The notes under the pieces were generated by a model that was not told the DNA's origin, did not search any database, and worked only from the letters and a program-made list of their open reading frames with translations. Positions 21,003 through 30,430 of a stretch of DNA of 40,232 nt are shown piece after piece. The stretch is from Zygnema cylindricum (Eukaryota > Streptophyta > Zygnematophyceae > Zygnematales > Zygnemataceae). The stretch is from contig JBBHKE010001011.1 in assembly GCA_037447655.1 (NCBI GenBank), positions 1 through 40,232 on the forward strand. Reading direction: 5' to 3'. A program made the translations under genes and the position numbers. Numbering within the stretch: the first letter of the stretch is position 1; the number at the start of each line of letters is the position of its first letter.

Positions 21003-22038
21003 TGAAGAAATTAATGATCCATTTAAAGTATTTTCTAGGTCTAAATAGAAATATAGAAAGAAGCCGAGGCAGTCTACCTCTAACTTCTCTCGCCAACGCT
21101 CAAACTTGTCGCAGTCACTGAGAAATTGGAGAGGGAGCTAGAGCCATGGCTACCTAGGCTAACCAGAAGTTTACGGGATTATATATTAATTAGGGGTTTA
21201 TTTACTAAAAAGATATGGTGCCGGCTAAAGGATTTGATCCTTGTACCTACCGACCCGCAAGCAGCCGGTAGACGGTAGCCTTAGCCGTTAAGTCTTCATC
21301 GAATGTTACGTGTTAAATGTTATTGAGTAGGAAAATTCATTTAACTATAACTGATTACGGGAGACATAGATCCATAATTGTAAAAGTACAGATAGCGGTA
21401 CGGATAAGAAACCAATACCGTGCATTTGTTTCTTTATAGAAAAGAATATCGCACATGTATTTATTACAGCTACGATTAAATATGAATTTAATCGGACGGC
21501 CGGAATTCACGCCGAGATCGCGGAAGAGGATTTCGGTAGTTTGTGGACATCGCCACATTGGATGACACGTGGCGGAATAACATTGGATCGCGGCATCTCC
21601 GAGGATTACGGGAACGGATCCGGACATACCACGTGCCAACATTTAGGCCATGTTGTACGATGTTCGTACAGAAAGTACACCGGCAGCTGTACTTTTTTGT
21701 ACAGAGCTGCATTCTAATTGGCTGCGTACATTAGTAGATAGAGTATGTGAGAGAGATAGGACTTAGAAAAATTAGGAGAAAGGACCCTCTCTCCCAGAGA
21801 GCTTCTGTACAAAAGGTCAACTTTGACCCTCCATAACTTACTGCTCATGGGAGCAAATTCAGAGATTCTTTTTGCTATCAACTCAGGGGAGTCTTGCCTT
21901 CACAAGGAGGAAGTTGGTCAGATTTATTGTCTGCTAGGGTTGTAGTTGTTTTTGCTGAAACACAAAGGGGTCTGTGTTATCCTAGAGGCTTCTTGGAAGC
22001 TGTCCACTCTGAGGACTTATGGAGGTCTCAGAGTTTGA
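21003..22038 (+). repeat. 5' LTR of element C (1036 bp)
   Basis: It starts TGAAGAAATTAATG, aligned with TGTAGAAATTAATG of the 3' LTR. It ends AGAGTTTGA, where the 3' LTR has AGAGTTTCA, so the terminal CA is mutated here. It contains the conserved block (about 21131-21152), the hairpin (21221-21268) and a G-box (21563-21573). The first ATG of gag (22019) is 20 bp from its end. Confidence 0.9.
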
Positions 22039-23818
22039 GGTTATGGGCCTACCCTCTAGGGTACCAATCTTTAATGGAATTGGCTTCATATACTGGGAAA
22101 GTATGATGATAGCAGCTCTATGCGAAAAAAGGTTTTGGGGGATAGTGAGAGGACGGTTGGGGCGTCCATCAAGTCTAGGAATCCCTCCAGAGTTAGGAGG
22201 AAGCAGATTCACCAGGAAAGAGGATCCACCTTCAACAAAGGAAACAAAGGAAGGAGAGGTGGTGGACAAAGGAAAGGAGAAGGAGGCGACCACACCAATA
22301 GCAGCTAGTTCGACATTCATGTCACCTATTCCGAGGAACGAGGAGAATGATACTAAAACCTGGGACTTCAACAATATGGCGGCAAAGCACTACATCCTAC
22401 GCCATCTCACTCAAGGACTTGCATGTCCTCATTTGCAGGTAGAAAGGGCATCCGATATTTGGATGGCTCTCATAGAGCTGTACCGAAGTGGTACGATTCA
22501 GCAACAACAGTTGGCTGATCAGAAAGAAAAGGAGTATGTATACAAAGGGGGGAATATGTTGGATTTTTGGAATGAGCTTGCTACACTTTTCATGGAGCTA
22601 GAGAGTGCGGGAAAAGATTTTAGTGAAAAAGAAAAGGTTAACTGTTTACTAATGAAGTTACCCGATGAGTTCGAGAACATAGTCAACCGTGTGCAGGACT
22701 CGCTGAACTCAAGGTGGATATGGAACTCAGTGGTAGGGATGATTCTCGTTCGGGAGAATACGATTGAGATCCGAAAGGGAGGAAAGAGTGGCCAAGCCTT
22801 GGCAACTGCGACCGATTGGAGGAACAAGGATTCCCGGAAACCGGTCGGAAACTATGGGGGGAGGGAGCAAAAAAATCAGACCGACGAGTTCGGACCAAGG
22901 GCTCCCAAAGGTTTATGTCATTTTTGTAAGAAACCTGGGCACTATATGGCAGAGTGCACTAAACTAACCGAGCTTCGGTTAAAGGAGGGGCAGACCGGTG
23001 GTACCCCGAGAGGAAAGAAAAAGGCCCTTGTGACACAGGTACATGAGGCGAAATCCGAGGACGAGGACGATGAGCTCCTTTTAGATGAGGAGTTGGAGGC
23101 GAAAAACGAGGTCGAAATTCCACGAAGGCAGAAATGTGCTTACGGTGGATTGAAAGGTGAAGCAGGCTGGATTGTAGATTCAGGTGCCTCCATGCACATG
23201 TGTAAGGATAGGCACCTGTTCACTAAGATAAGAAAGATTCCCACCGTAGAGATAGAGTACGGGGATGGGAGGATAGTCACCACTACTCTTGTAGGATCGG
23301 TAGATTTGAAAGTGTTAGTAGAAGGAAAGACATCCATAGTAACATTCTCCGATGTATTGTTTATTCCGGAGCTGAACAAAAACCTCATCTCTACATCTGT
23401 ATTAGATGATAAGGGTTTTTTTACTAGCACTAGGGAAGGAGTCTTTACTGCTAGTTTTGAGGAGGATGTCTATTTCATTGGTGAGAAAGGTAGCCATGGG
23501 ATGTTTAGGCTGGTTTTAAGTAATGAAAAGAAGAAACTTTATTATGCTGGTGTTCATGATATTATGATGAGGCATAAGAGGCTTGGGCATGTGAATCTAG
23601 ACAAGTTAAGAGAGATGAAAAAGATGGGAGTGGTGGAAGGGATTAAGTTTAGTGAGAATGATAATATAAGTGATTGTAGTGGATGTGCTCAAGGTAAAAC
23701 ACACAAATTACCCTTTCCTAAAATAGCCACCTACAAGGGAGAAAAAATTCTAGATCTAGTACACACAGATATTTGGGGACCAGCTAAAGTGCCCTCACCG
23801 GGGGGAAGAGATTTATGA
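22019..23818 (+). pseudogene. gag-pol: Element C gag-PR-IN frame (599 codons), 5' part of the polyprotein
   Basis: An open frame from the ATG inside the LTR (MEVSEFEVMGLPSRVPIFNG). Gag capsid occupies about residues 1-290. The CX2CX4HX4C knuckle is at residues 300-313 (CHFCKKPGHYMAEC). The protease active site DSGAS begins at Asp387. The integrase HHCC module is at His519, His524, Cys553 and Cys556, with the first catalytic Asp at 584 (HTDIWGP). The frame ends at a TGA-proximal shift in the G-run near 23803, just before the second half of IN. A complete polyprotein would be over twice this length. Starting at the ATG in the primer site (residue 9) is an alternative. This is the best-preserved coding segment of the window, but it cannot yield a full Pol. 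Confidence 0.9.
22039..22049 (+). other. Element C primer-binding site inside gag
   Basis: GGTTATGGGCC starts right after the LTR end, defined by comparison with the 3' LTR. It is complementary to the anticodon arm of initiator tRNA-Met and is translated as VMG in the gag frame. Confidence 0.75.
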
Positions 23819-24419
23819 TGACTATCACTGATGATTGGTCTCAGTATTCCCGAGTGTATTTTTTGAAAATCAAGTCCGGAGCTCAGGATTGTTTTAGACA
23901 ATATAAAGCATGGAGTGAAAAACTTCATGAAACTCCAATCAAGAGAATAAGGAGTGACAATGGTGGAGAGTATACTTCTAACCAGTTTGAGGATTTTCTG
24001 AGAGAAGATGGGGTCTAACACCAAAAGACAGTTCCAGAAAACCCGGAACAGAATGGGGTAGCAGAAAGGTTAAATAGAACACTAAGTGATAGTGCTAGAA
24101 GTATGTTGTCGGATAAGAAGATAGGAAAAAAGTTTTGGGCAAAAGCAATGAACTGTGCTAATTACCTCAAAAATAGAGTTGTTACTTCAGCTATATAAGA
24201 CAAACACCTTATGGGAGATGGACAGGCCGGAAACCAGACATATCTCACTTAAAGGTTTTCAGCAGTCAAGTATTCAGTCTAGATACTGATCGGTCCAATA
24301 GGAAGCTAGATCCTAAAGGAAAACCGGGATACTTATTAGGATATCATCAGGATGTTAAAGGATATAGAGTTTATGATCTAAAAAGGGAAGATATAATCTT
24401 AGTAAAGAATCTAGTAGTT
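23812..24419 (+). pseudogene. Element C integrase, second half, broken
   Basis: 23815-24018 continues IN after the frameshift (TITDDWSQYSRVYFL, SDNGGEYTSNQF with the second Asp) to a TAA at 24016-24018, where B1 has a Gln codon. The frame then goes on past the stop with NPEQNGVAERLNRTL (catalytic Glu), until another shift near 24195. Weak C-terminal integrase similarity reaches 24419. Confidence 0.85.
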
Positions 24420-26375
24420 ATGGATGAAGGAAAGTCTGTGGATCCCTTCAAATATACAAAGTCAGTAAAAATCAGATTTGAGTCTGAAAATTCCGATGAC
24501 TTTGAGCTTCCTAACTATCCAGGTTTTAGAGAAGATGACATTCTTGCAGGTACAAATCTGACCGAAAAGGACTCGGCTAAGGAAACTCCATTGACAACTC
24601 TACCCGAAGCGGAAAACGTGGTGGAAATTGATTCGGAATCAAGGGATAGGGGAGAAGCCGAGTTTGTTCGAAAGAATCCACGAGAACCATCTATTCCGGC
24701 CTCAGATTTTGAGGGGGGAAGGAGAAGTCGCAAAAGACAACAAGAAAAACAGGTTAATAACAAGGTAACAAAACTATCTCATCAAGATGAACCTCAAACT
24801 TATGGAGATGCGATGACTTGTCCAGAAAGAAACCGGTGGAAGACAGCCATCAATGAGGAGATGGCCTCAATTATGGCAGCCGATACTTGGGAGCTAGTGG
24901 ATTGTCCACCTAACCGAAAACGAATCAGTTGTAAGTGGGTTTTCAAATTAAAACTGAACCCAGATAACACAATCGAGCGCTACAAGGCCCGATTAGTGGC
25001 AAAGGGATTTACACAAAAAAAGGGAATTGACTACGAGGAAACCTTTGCCCCGGTGGTCAGATTTCCCTCCGTCCGCATACTTCTCAGCCTGGCAGCAGCG
25101 GAAGACATGGAAGTGCACCAGATGGACATCAAGACAGCCTTTTTGCATGGAGAATTGGAAGAGGAGATCTTCATGCGACAACCCGAAGGGTTTGTGGAGG
25201 AAGGAGAAGAGAGTAAGGTATGCCGGCTGATTAAATCTCTTTATGGTTTGAAACAGGCGCCTCAACAATGGAATAAGTAGCTTGATGAGTTTTTTACCGG
25301 TCAGGGATATATCCGGATCAGCTCAGATCACTCAATCTTTGTTTTCGAAAATGAGGAAGGTTTTATATTTATTGCAATTTATGTTGATGATTTGCTTCTC
25401 TTAAGTAAATCAATGGAAAAAATTAATAAACTGAAAAACGATCTTAAGGGGAGATTTGAAATGAAGGATATGGGGGAAGCAAAATATATTTTGGGAATTC
25501 AAGTAGAGAGAGACCGAAAAAGAGAAATTATAAGATTGACTCAAAAGGAAGCAATAGGGAACATGCTTGAAAAATTTCAAATGGATAAAGCTAATAGTTG
25601 TACAACTCCAATGGAGTTGAAGAAGGGAAGTGAGGGGAGTGAGGAAGAAGGAGTCATAGTCTTAGACGAGGAATTATCTCCTGAAGAACAGAAGTTCATG
25701 CAGACTATTCCTTACAGGCAAGTAGTGGGAAGTCTAATCTATTTGATGAATTCTACCCGGCCGGATTTAGCTGCAGCTGTAGGAGTGTTGAGTAAAAGTC
25801 TAAATGCTCCCACTAAGAGGGATTGGGAGGCAGCTAAGGGAGTCCTTAGATATTTGATAGGAACTAGGGATCTATGGTTGCATTTGGGTTTGGAGAATAC
25901 TGACATCACTACTTGTAGTGATGCCAGTTATGGTGATGCTCCGATGAGGAGATGCACTTCTGGATATGTATTATATGTGGGTGATGGGGCTTGCTGTTGG
26001 AGTAGCAAACATCAAAAAGTTATTGCTCAGTCCACCATGGAGGCTGAGTATATGGCCTCTTGCTCTGCTGTGAAAGAATTGATGTGGGTCAAGTCTTTGC
26101 TTGGTGAGCTTGGTCACCTTAAGAGTGGTGTTCAGAAAATATTTTGTGATAATCAGGCAGCAAACGCTATTTTTGCCAGTCCTAAACATCATTTTAAAGC
26201 CAAACACATGGACATCAGACTCAACTTTGTTAGAGAGAAAGTAATAAACAAAATAATCAGTTTAGAGTACCGACCAGATAGTGAGATGGTAGCAGATATG
26301 ATGACCAAACCTGTGCCTTCCCCTAAGCTAATTTTCTGCAGGGAGAAGTGTGGTCTGAAATTAAAGATTGACTAG
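24420..26375 (+). pseudogene. Element C reverse transcriptase and RNase H
   Basis: 24420-25280 covers the IN-RT linker and first RT blocks (TWELVDCPPNRKRISCKWVF, DYEETFAPVVRFPSVRILLS, QMDIKTAFLHGELEEEIFMR), ending at a TAG after QQWNK. The same frame reopens at once and runs to 26375. It holds the intact YVDD box at 25380-25391, the GSLIYLMNSTRPDLAAAVG segment, and RNase H (TTCSDASYGDAPMRRCTSGY, STMEAEYMA, CDNQAANAIFASPKHHFKAK), ending CGLKLKID. A single nonsense codon thus separates two otherwise good RT halves. Confidence 0.9.
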
Positions 26376-26380
26376 CAAAT

Positions 26381-26388
26381 AAGGGGAG
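26381..26388 (+). other. Polypurine tract of element C
   Basis: AAGGGGAG directly before the TG of the 3' LTR. Confidence 0.75.
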
Positions 26389-27445
26389 TGTAGAAATTAA
26401 TGGTCCGTTTTTAGAGTATTTTCTAGGTCTAAAAAGAAATATAGAAAAAAGCTGAGGCAGTCTACCTCTAACTTCTCTCTCCAACTCTCAAACTTGTCGC
26501 AGTCACTGAGAAATTGGAGAGGGAGCTAGAGCCATGGCTACCTAGGCTAACCAGAAGTTTACGGGATTATATATTAGTTAGGGGTTTTATTACAAAAAAG
26601 ATATGGTGCTGGCAACAGGATTTGATCCTTGTAGCTACCGGTTGGCAGGCAGCCGGTAGACGGTAGCATTAGCCGTTAAGTCTTCATCGAATGTTACGTA
26701 CTATAGGGTATGATATTTATTTAAATGTTATTGAGTAGGAAAATTCATTTAACTATAACTGATTACGAACACATAGATCCATAATTGTAAAAGTACGCAT
26801 AGCGGTACGGATGAGAAACCAATACCGCGCATTTGTTTCTTTATAGAAAAGAATATCGCACATGTATTTATTACGGCTACGATTAAATATGAATTTAATC
26901 GGACGGCCGGAATTAACGCCGAGATCGCGGAAGGGGATCTCGGCGGTTTATGGACATCGCCACATCGATGACACGTGGCGGAATAATATTGGATCGCGGC
27001 ATCTCCAAGGATTACGGGAACGAATCCGGACATACCACGTGTCCACATTTAGGCCATGTCGTACGATGTCCGTACAGAAAGTACACCGGCAGCTGTACTT
27101 TTGTGTACGGAGTTGCATTCTGATTGGCTCCGTACATCAATAGATAGAGTCTGTGAGAGAGATAGGACTTAAAAAAATTAGGAGATAGGACCCTCTCTTT
27201 TTTTAGAGCTTCTGTACAAAAGGTCAACTTTGACCCTCCATAACTTACTACTCAGGGGAGCAAATTCAGAGATTCTTTTTGCTATCGACTCAGGGGAGTC
27301 TTGCCTTCACAGGGCTGAAGTTGGTCTGAGTTATTGTCTGCCAGGGTTGTAGTTGTCTTTGCTGAAACACAAAGGGGTCAGTGTTATCCTAGAGGCTTCT
27401 TGGAAGCTGTCCACTTTGAGGACTTATGGAGGTCTCAGAGTTTCA
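26389..27445 (+). repeat. 3' LTR of element C (1057 bp)
   Basis: TGTAGAAATTAATGG to GTCTCAGAGTTTCA. Landmarks are the same as in the 5' LTR, with a G-box at 26969-26979 and a hairpin at about 26609-26657. It is 21 bp longer than the 5' copy, in part from GTACTATAGGGTATGATATT near 26700, which the 5' LTR lacks. Confidence 0.9.
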
Positions 27446-27548
27446 CTTAGAGTCGGCACTCTCTAGATAAGCTTCTTTTGGATCTGCCTACGCTGAGGGC
27501 CAATGGAAGTCGCAGAGTTTAAGGTACGGACCCGCCAGGCTCTACATT

Positions 27549-27620
27549 GAGCCGGTGGCACGGTAGTTAGTGCGCTGACAGCTCAAATATGAGTTCCCAG
27601 GTTCAAGCCTTGGCCGACTC
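27549..27620 (+). ncRNA. tRNA-like sequence 1 (pol III boxes)
   Basis: 72 nt. The acceptor-like ends GAGCCGG and CCGACTC pair at 6 of 7 positions, the D stem GCAC/GTGC is perfect, and the T arm is CCAGG-TTCAAGC-CTTGG. The A box is at 27556-27572 and the B box GGTTCAAGCCT at 27600-27610, at normal spacing. CACTTTTCC follows as a possible pol III terminator. The anticodon arm does not fold well, so this is tRNA-derived rather than a working tRNA gene. Confidence 0.7.
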
Positions 27621-27673
27621 ACTTTTCCCTAGTATGGGACATAACGAATCCCGGATTAATAGGAAATCTAACA

Positions 27674-27686
27674 TGGTATCGGAGCC
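27674..27686 (+). other. Canonical-type initiator-Met primer-binding site in the TRIM-like unit
   Basis: TGGTATCGGAGCC follows CA at 27672-27673. It matches the 3' end of plant initiator tRNA-Met except one position. This differs from the half-tRNA site of the neighbouring copia elements. Confidence 0.65.
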
Positions 27687-27834
27687 ATCGAGATTGCGGA
27701 TGGTGTGGCAGACCTTCTCGTGAGGGGGGGTGTTGGTTGGCACGTGAATGCCGTTTCAATACGGGGTTGAATGTGATACGTCACACTCGAAGCCGCCTAA
27801 AATAAATGGTTACGGACCCGCCAAGCTCTACATC

Positions 27835-27906
27835 GAGCTGGTGGCACAGTGGTTAGTGTGCTCACAGCTTAAATCAGAGGTCCTACGTTCGAGCCCTGGC
27901 CGGCTC
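27835..27906 (+). ncRNA. tRNA-like sequence 2 (pol III boxes)
   Basis: 72 nt. GAGCTGG/CCGGCTC form a full 7-bp acceptor stem with one G-T pair, and the D stem is GCAC/GTGT. The A box TGGCACAGTGGTTAGTG is at 27842-27858 and the B box GTTCGAGCCCT at 27887-27897. CACTTTTTC follows. It is better preserved than copy 1 in the acceptor stem. The anticodon arm is again degenerate. Confidence 0.7.
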
Positions 27907-27959
27907 ACTTTTTCTTAGTATGGGCATACCAAATCTTGGATTTCACGTGAATCAACATA

Positions 27960-28580
27960 TATCATCCATCATTGTCCTAACACAATCTGATATGGTTTTA
28001 TTCATCCTCTTTGAAACACTATTTTGTTCCGGAGAATAAGGAACGCTTAGTTGACGTGAGATTCCATGAGATTTTAGGAATTCTGCAAACTCATTAGAAA
28101 TGTACTCCTCTCCATTATTAGATCAAAATCCCGCTATCTTTCTCTCATGCAGATTTTAACCCAAGCCGTTTACTCGTTCAATTTTGAAATGACTTCATCA
28201 TTACTTTTCAAAAAATAAACTGTAGAAAATCTATTTAAGTAATCAGTAAAGGTAAGCATAAACTTACCACCTCCCACAGATGGATACCTTGATGGCCCCC
28301 ATACATCTGAATAAATTCGTTCTAACACCATGCTACTTTTATGATCAGTTTGCGAAGGGAAAGGCGACTTATGAATTTTTCCCATTGCATAGCCATCACA
28401 TACATTTGATGTTGGTTTTTGACTATTTTTTACACCTTCCACTATTTTTTTATTTACCATCTTTTCTAATCTATCATAATTCACATGTCTTAAACGTTTA
28501 TGCCATAAATCACCATCATTGAATACACTTGAGTACATAACATCATTGTCATTATCATTTGCAAGACTCAACTTATACAA
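27960..28580 (-). pseudogene. Element E integrase, decayed
   Basis: 28580-28170 is open. It holds LWHKRLRHVN and a CX2Y pair (CDGYAMGK, where Cys is expected in place of Tyr), then YSDVWGP with the first catalytic Asp. Downstream to 27960, shifted frames read SDNGEEYISNEFAEFL, YSPEQNSVSKRMNKTIS and CVRTMMD, covering the second Asp and the Glu. The zinc module and reading frame are both damaged. Confidence 0.8.
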
Positions 28581-29150
28581 ATTCTCTAGCAGATCCCTCT
28601 ACAGCTATTTTCCCATTCTTACTCATTGTTTTCTTTCCATTTTCGGATATAGTTTTAAAACCTTTCTTTTCTACCACTGACGTAGAGAAATAAATTATTT
28701 TAAAATCTAGGACATACAACACATCTTCCAAGACCCTTTTCACAGGTTTTCCCTCTACATTCAGCATAACTGACACTCTCCCCTTTACTTTCGACTCAAC
28801 AAAGGTATCATCACTAAAATAATTTTTGATGGGTGAAATTGATTGAATACTCTCAAATAGATAGCGATTGCAGCACATATGGGCAGATGCACCAGAGTCT
28901 ATTATCCATTGGTCTTCCTCTACACCTTCCGTTGTTTGTGCCATCGCAAAGTATTTCTTTTCGTTGTTGATGGGAAAGCTGCTCACGTCCTCCTCTTTAC
29001 GTTCGTTGAAGAGAGTAGTTGGTCGACCACCTGATTGAGAACGAACCTGAATTTTGTCCCATCCAGAGCGAAAAAATTTTGTGGCTTTCGCTCTCTTGTA
29101 TGCATTACACATTCTGAACACATGTCATTTTTCATCACAGTAATAGCATG
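28573..29150 (-). pseudogene. Element E zinc knuckle and protease
   Basis: The knuckle reads CYYCDEK*HVFRMC, with a TGA at 29127-29125 where Gly is usual. The frame 29121-28573 then gives the protease QWIIDSGASAHMCCNRYLF with an intact DSGAS site and the LEDVLYVLDFKI strand. It ends just before the integrase frame with an 8-bp overlap, which implies a shift. Confidence 0.82.
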
Positions 29151-29298
29151 TCAAAGGTGACCTTTTGGGACCACTACCTTTGCCACTGCCTTTGCCAATC
29201 TTAAAATCTGAAAATTGGTTAGCTAGTGTATGAATAGACTTACTATTACCTCTTTGTGAAATGTGGTTAGCTTCTTCACTCCAAATAAGTTGAATTCC

Positions 29299-29952
29299 TT
29301 ATGATATGTTCCATTGACGTTGAGGAAGAGCCCTAAGCCTATCCATGGCTCCTTTATACTCATTGGGTAAAGTTCTCATCAATAACATAGCCTGCTCAGG
29401 TGGTGAAAAGTCCCCACCTGCACTTGTACTCTGAAGGAACAACCTTTTCATAGCATGGCAATGATCTAACATACTACCTCCAGAATATCTAAATTCAAAG
29501 ATTTTTGTTGCTATATTAGTCTGAACAGTGACATCTAGCTGAACATACATAGCATGTACACTAAACTAGATTTGAAAAACCTTTTTCATCTCAAGGTAAG
29601 ACATTACCAGCTCCTTTGTCATAGACTGCTTCAAATCGTTGAGGCAGTGGAGATTCTTCTTTCTCCAATCCGGTGCAGTCTCATCAAAAGTCCTATCGAC
29701 AATGGATGACAAGTCCCTCGTTTCAAAATAGGAGCTCAACATATCTTCCCAGTACAGGTAGTCCAATCCATCAAAGATAGGCAATTTGGGCAGTGGGCCC
29801 ATAACCTGTTGAAGGTCATGGGCATTTAGACTCGGCTGTGATCCACTCCCACTAGGAGTCACACTTGCATTAGCTGAGATATTCGTCCTTGGAGAAGCAG
29901 GTGGAGCACTAGGGCTAATAAGAGCACTTGCAGCAAAGCCATTATCAGACAT
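29299..29952 (-). pseudogene. gag: Element E gag
   Basis: 29952-29566 starts MSDNGFAASALISPSAPPAS and holds LQQVMGPLPKLPIFDGLDYL and YWEDMLSSYFETRDL, then stops. 29550-29299 continues with GGSMLDHCHAMKRLFLQSTS and LLMRTLPNEYKGAMDRLRAL. The fold matches copia Gag (UBN2 type). The codons for QVMGP again coincide with a half-tRNA primer-site sequence at 29806-29794. 29151-29298 is frameshifted linker. Confidence 0.82.
29794..29806 (-). other. Element E candidate primer-binding site inside gag
   Basis: GGTTATGGGCCCA preceded by CAACA, the same arrangement as at the LTR end of Drosophila copia. No second E LTR is in the window, so the LTR end (29807) is inferred. If right, the gag ATG at 29952 lies inside the LTR. 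Confidence 0.55.
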
Positions 29953-30430
29953 GTTAGCAGAAGCAAACCCTAAGAGGAATACCTATCAGACTAGATCAAT
30001 ACTGTAAAATATGTAATTACAAATGAAAGAGGTCTTTCAACCAAACAAACATGTACTACAAGCAAATCAAACACAATAGAGCACAAAACACCTTAAACTG
30101 CACTTAGTGCTCTCATTTTCTTATCTCTGTGTAGAATGTACATTCTGTATCGATTGATCAAATCCTAATTGAACTAAATACTCAAAAGATGCAAAAAACA
30201 TCTAAAACGTATGTACAGGGTTCACCTAAATATCTACTGACAAAAATCTAAGTACTTGGACCAAAATTGTCTAGTAACAATATCTAGACCCAAAAAATCC
30301 GGGAGATATGTTTCACGTCTACATTCATGGGCGGCGGTACATACTATTTTACTCAAATATAACTATTCGAGTAGATACTAAAAAATCCATACTAAATATA
30401 CCTAATATTGAATAGTTGGTGGTCCAAAAA

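Larger units (their letters stand above)
21003..27445 (+). mobile_element. Copia element C, full length with both LTRs
   Basis: 5' LTR 21003-22038, primer site 22039-22049, gag-PR-IN frame, broken IN/RT/RNase H, polypurine tract 26381-26388, 3' LTR 26389-27445. Flanks are CTTGG (20998-21002) and CTTAG (27446-27450), a 5-bp target duplication with one change. It is 6.4 kb long with the standard Ty1/copia order. Pol has at least two frameshifts and two stops, so it is non-autonomous now, but its boundaries are intact. Confidence 0.93.
27525..27957 (+). mobile_element. TRIM-like mini-element with tRNA-like sequence in both LTRs
   Basis: Two copies of one segment start at 27525 and 27811 (TACGGACCCGCCARGCTCTA) and end at CTAACA (27673) and ATCAACA (27957). 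Between them lies TGGTATCGGAGCC (27674-27686), one change from the canonical plant initiator-Met primer site TGGTATCAGAGCC, then a purine tract (GAGGGGGGG, 27722-27730), then TGTTGG (27731). Read this way, the second LTR is 27731-27957 (227 bp), the internal region is 57 bp, and the first LTR has lost its first about 80 bp. Each LTR contains a tRNA-like fold with A and B boxes and a T-run. The alternative is a tandem pair of tRNA-derived SINEs. No protein is encoded. 27446-27524 resembles a copia LTR end (AATGGAAGTCGCAGAGTTTA). Confidence 0.6.
27958..30430 (-). mobile_element. Copia element E, diverged lineage, 5' half
   Basis: Minus strand: leader/LTR-like sequence (about 30430-29807, with CATGAATGTAGACGTGAAAC and AGGGTTTGCTTCTGC), gag, zinc knuckle, protease and integrase, stopping at about 27958 next to the TRIM-like unit. 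RT and RNase H are absent. Its proteins are clearly distinct from B1, C and D. 29953-30430 holds no other gene. Confidence 0.8.

Noticed and set aside
22754-22967. Short open frames on other strands or frames within gag/pol regions
   Set aside because: They overlap clearly recognisable copia domains in another frame and have no independent motif.
27549-27906. Two functional tRNA genes
   Set aside because: The acceptor, D and T arms are tRNA-like, but the anticodon arms do not pair and the flanks are repeated with them, so they are tRNA-derived parts of a mobile element.
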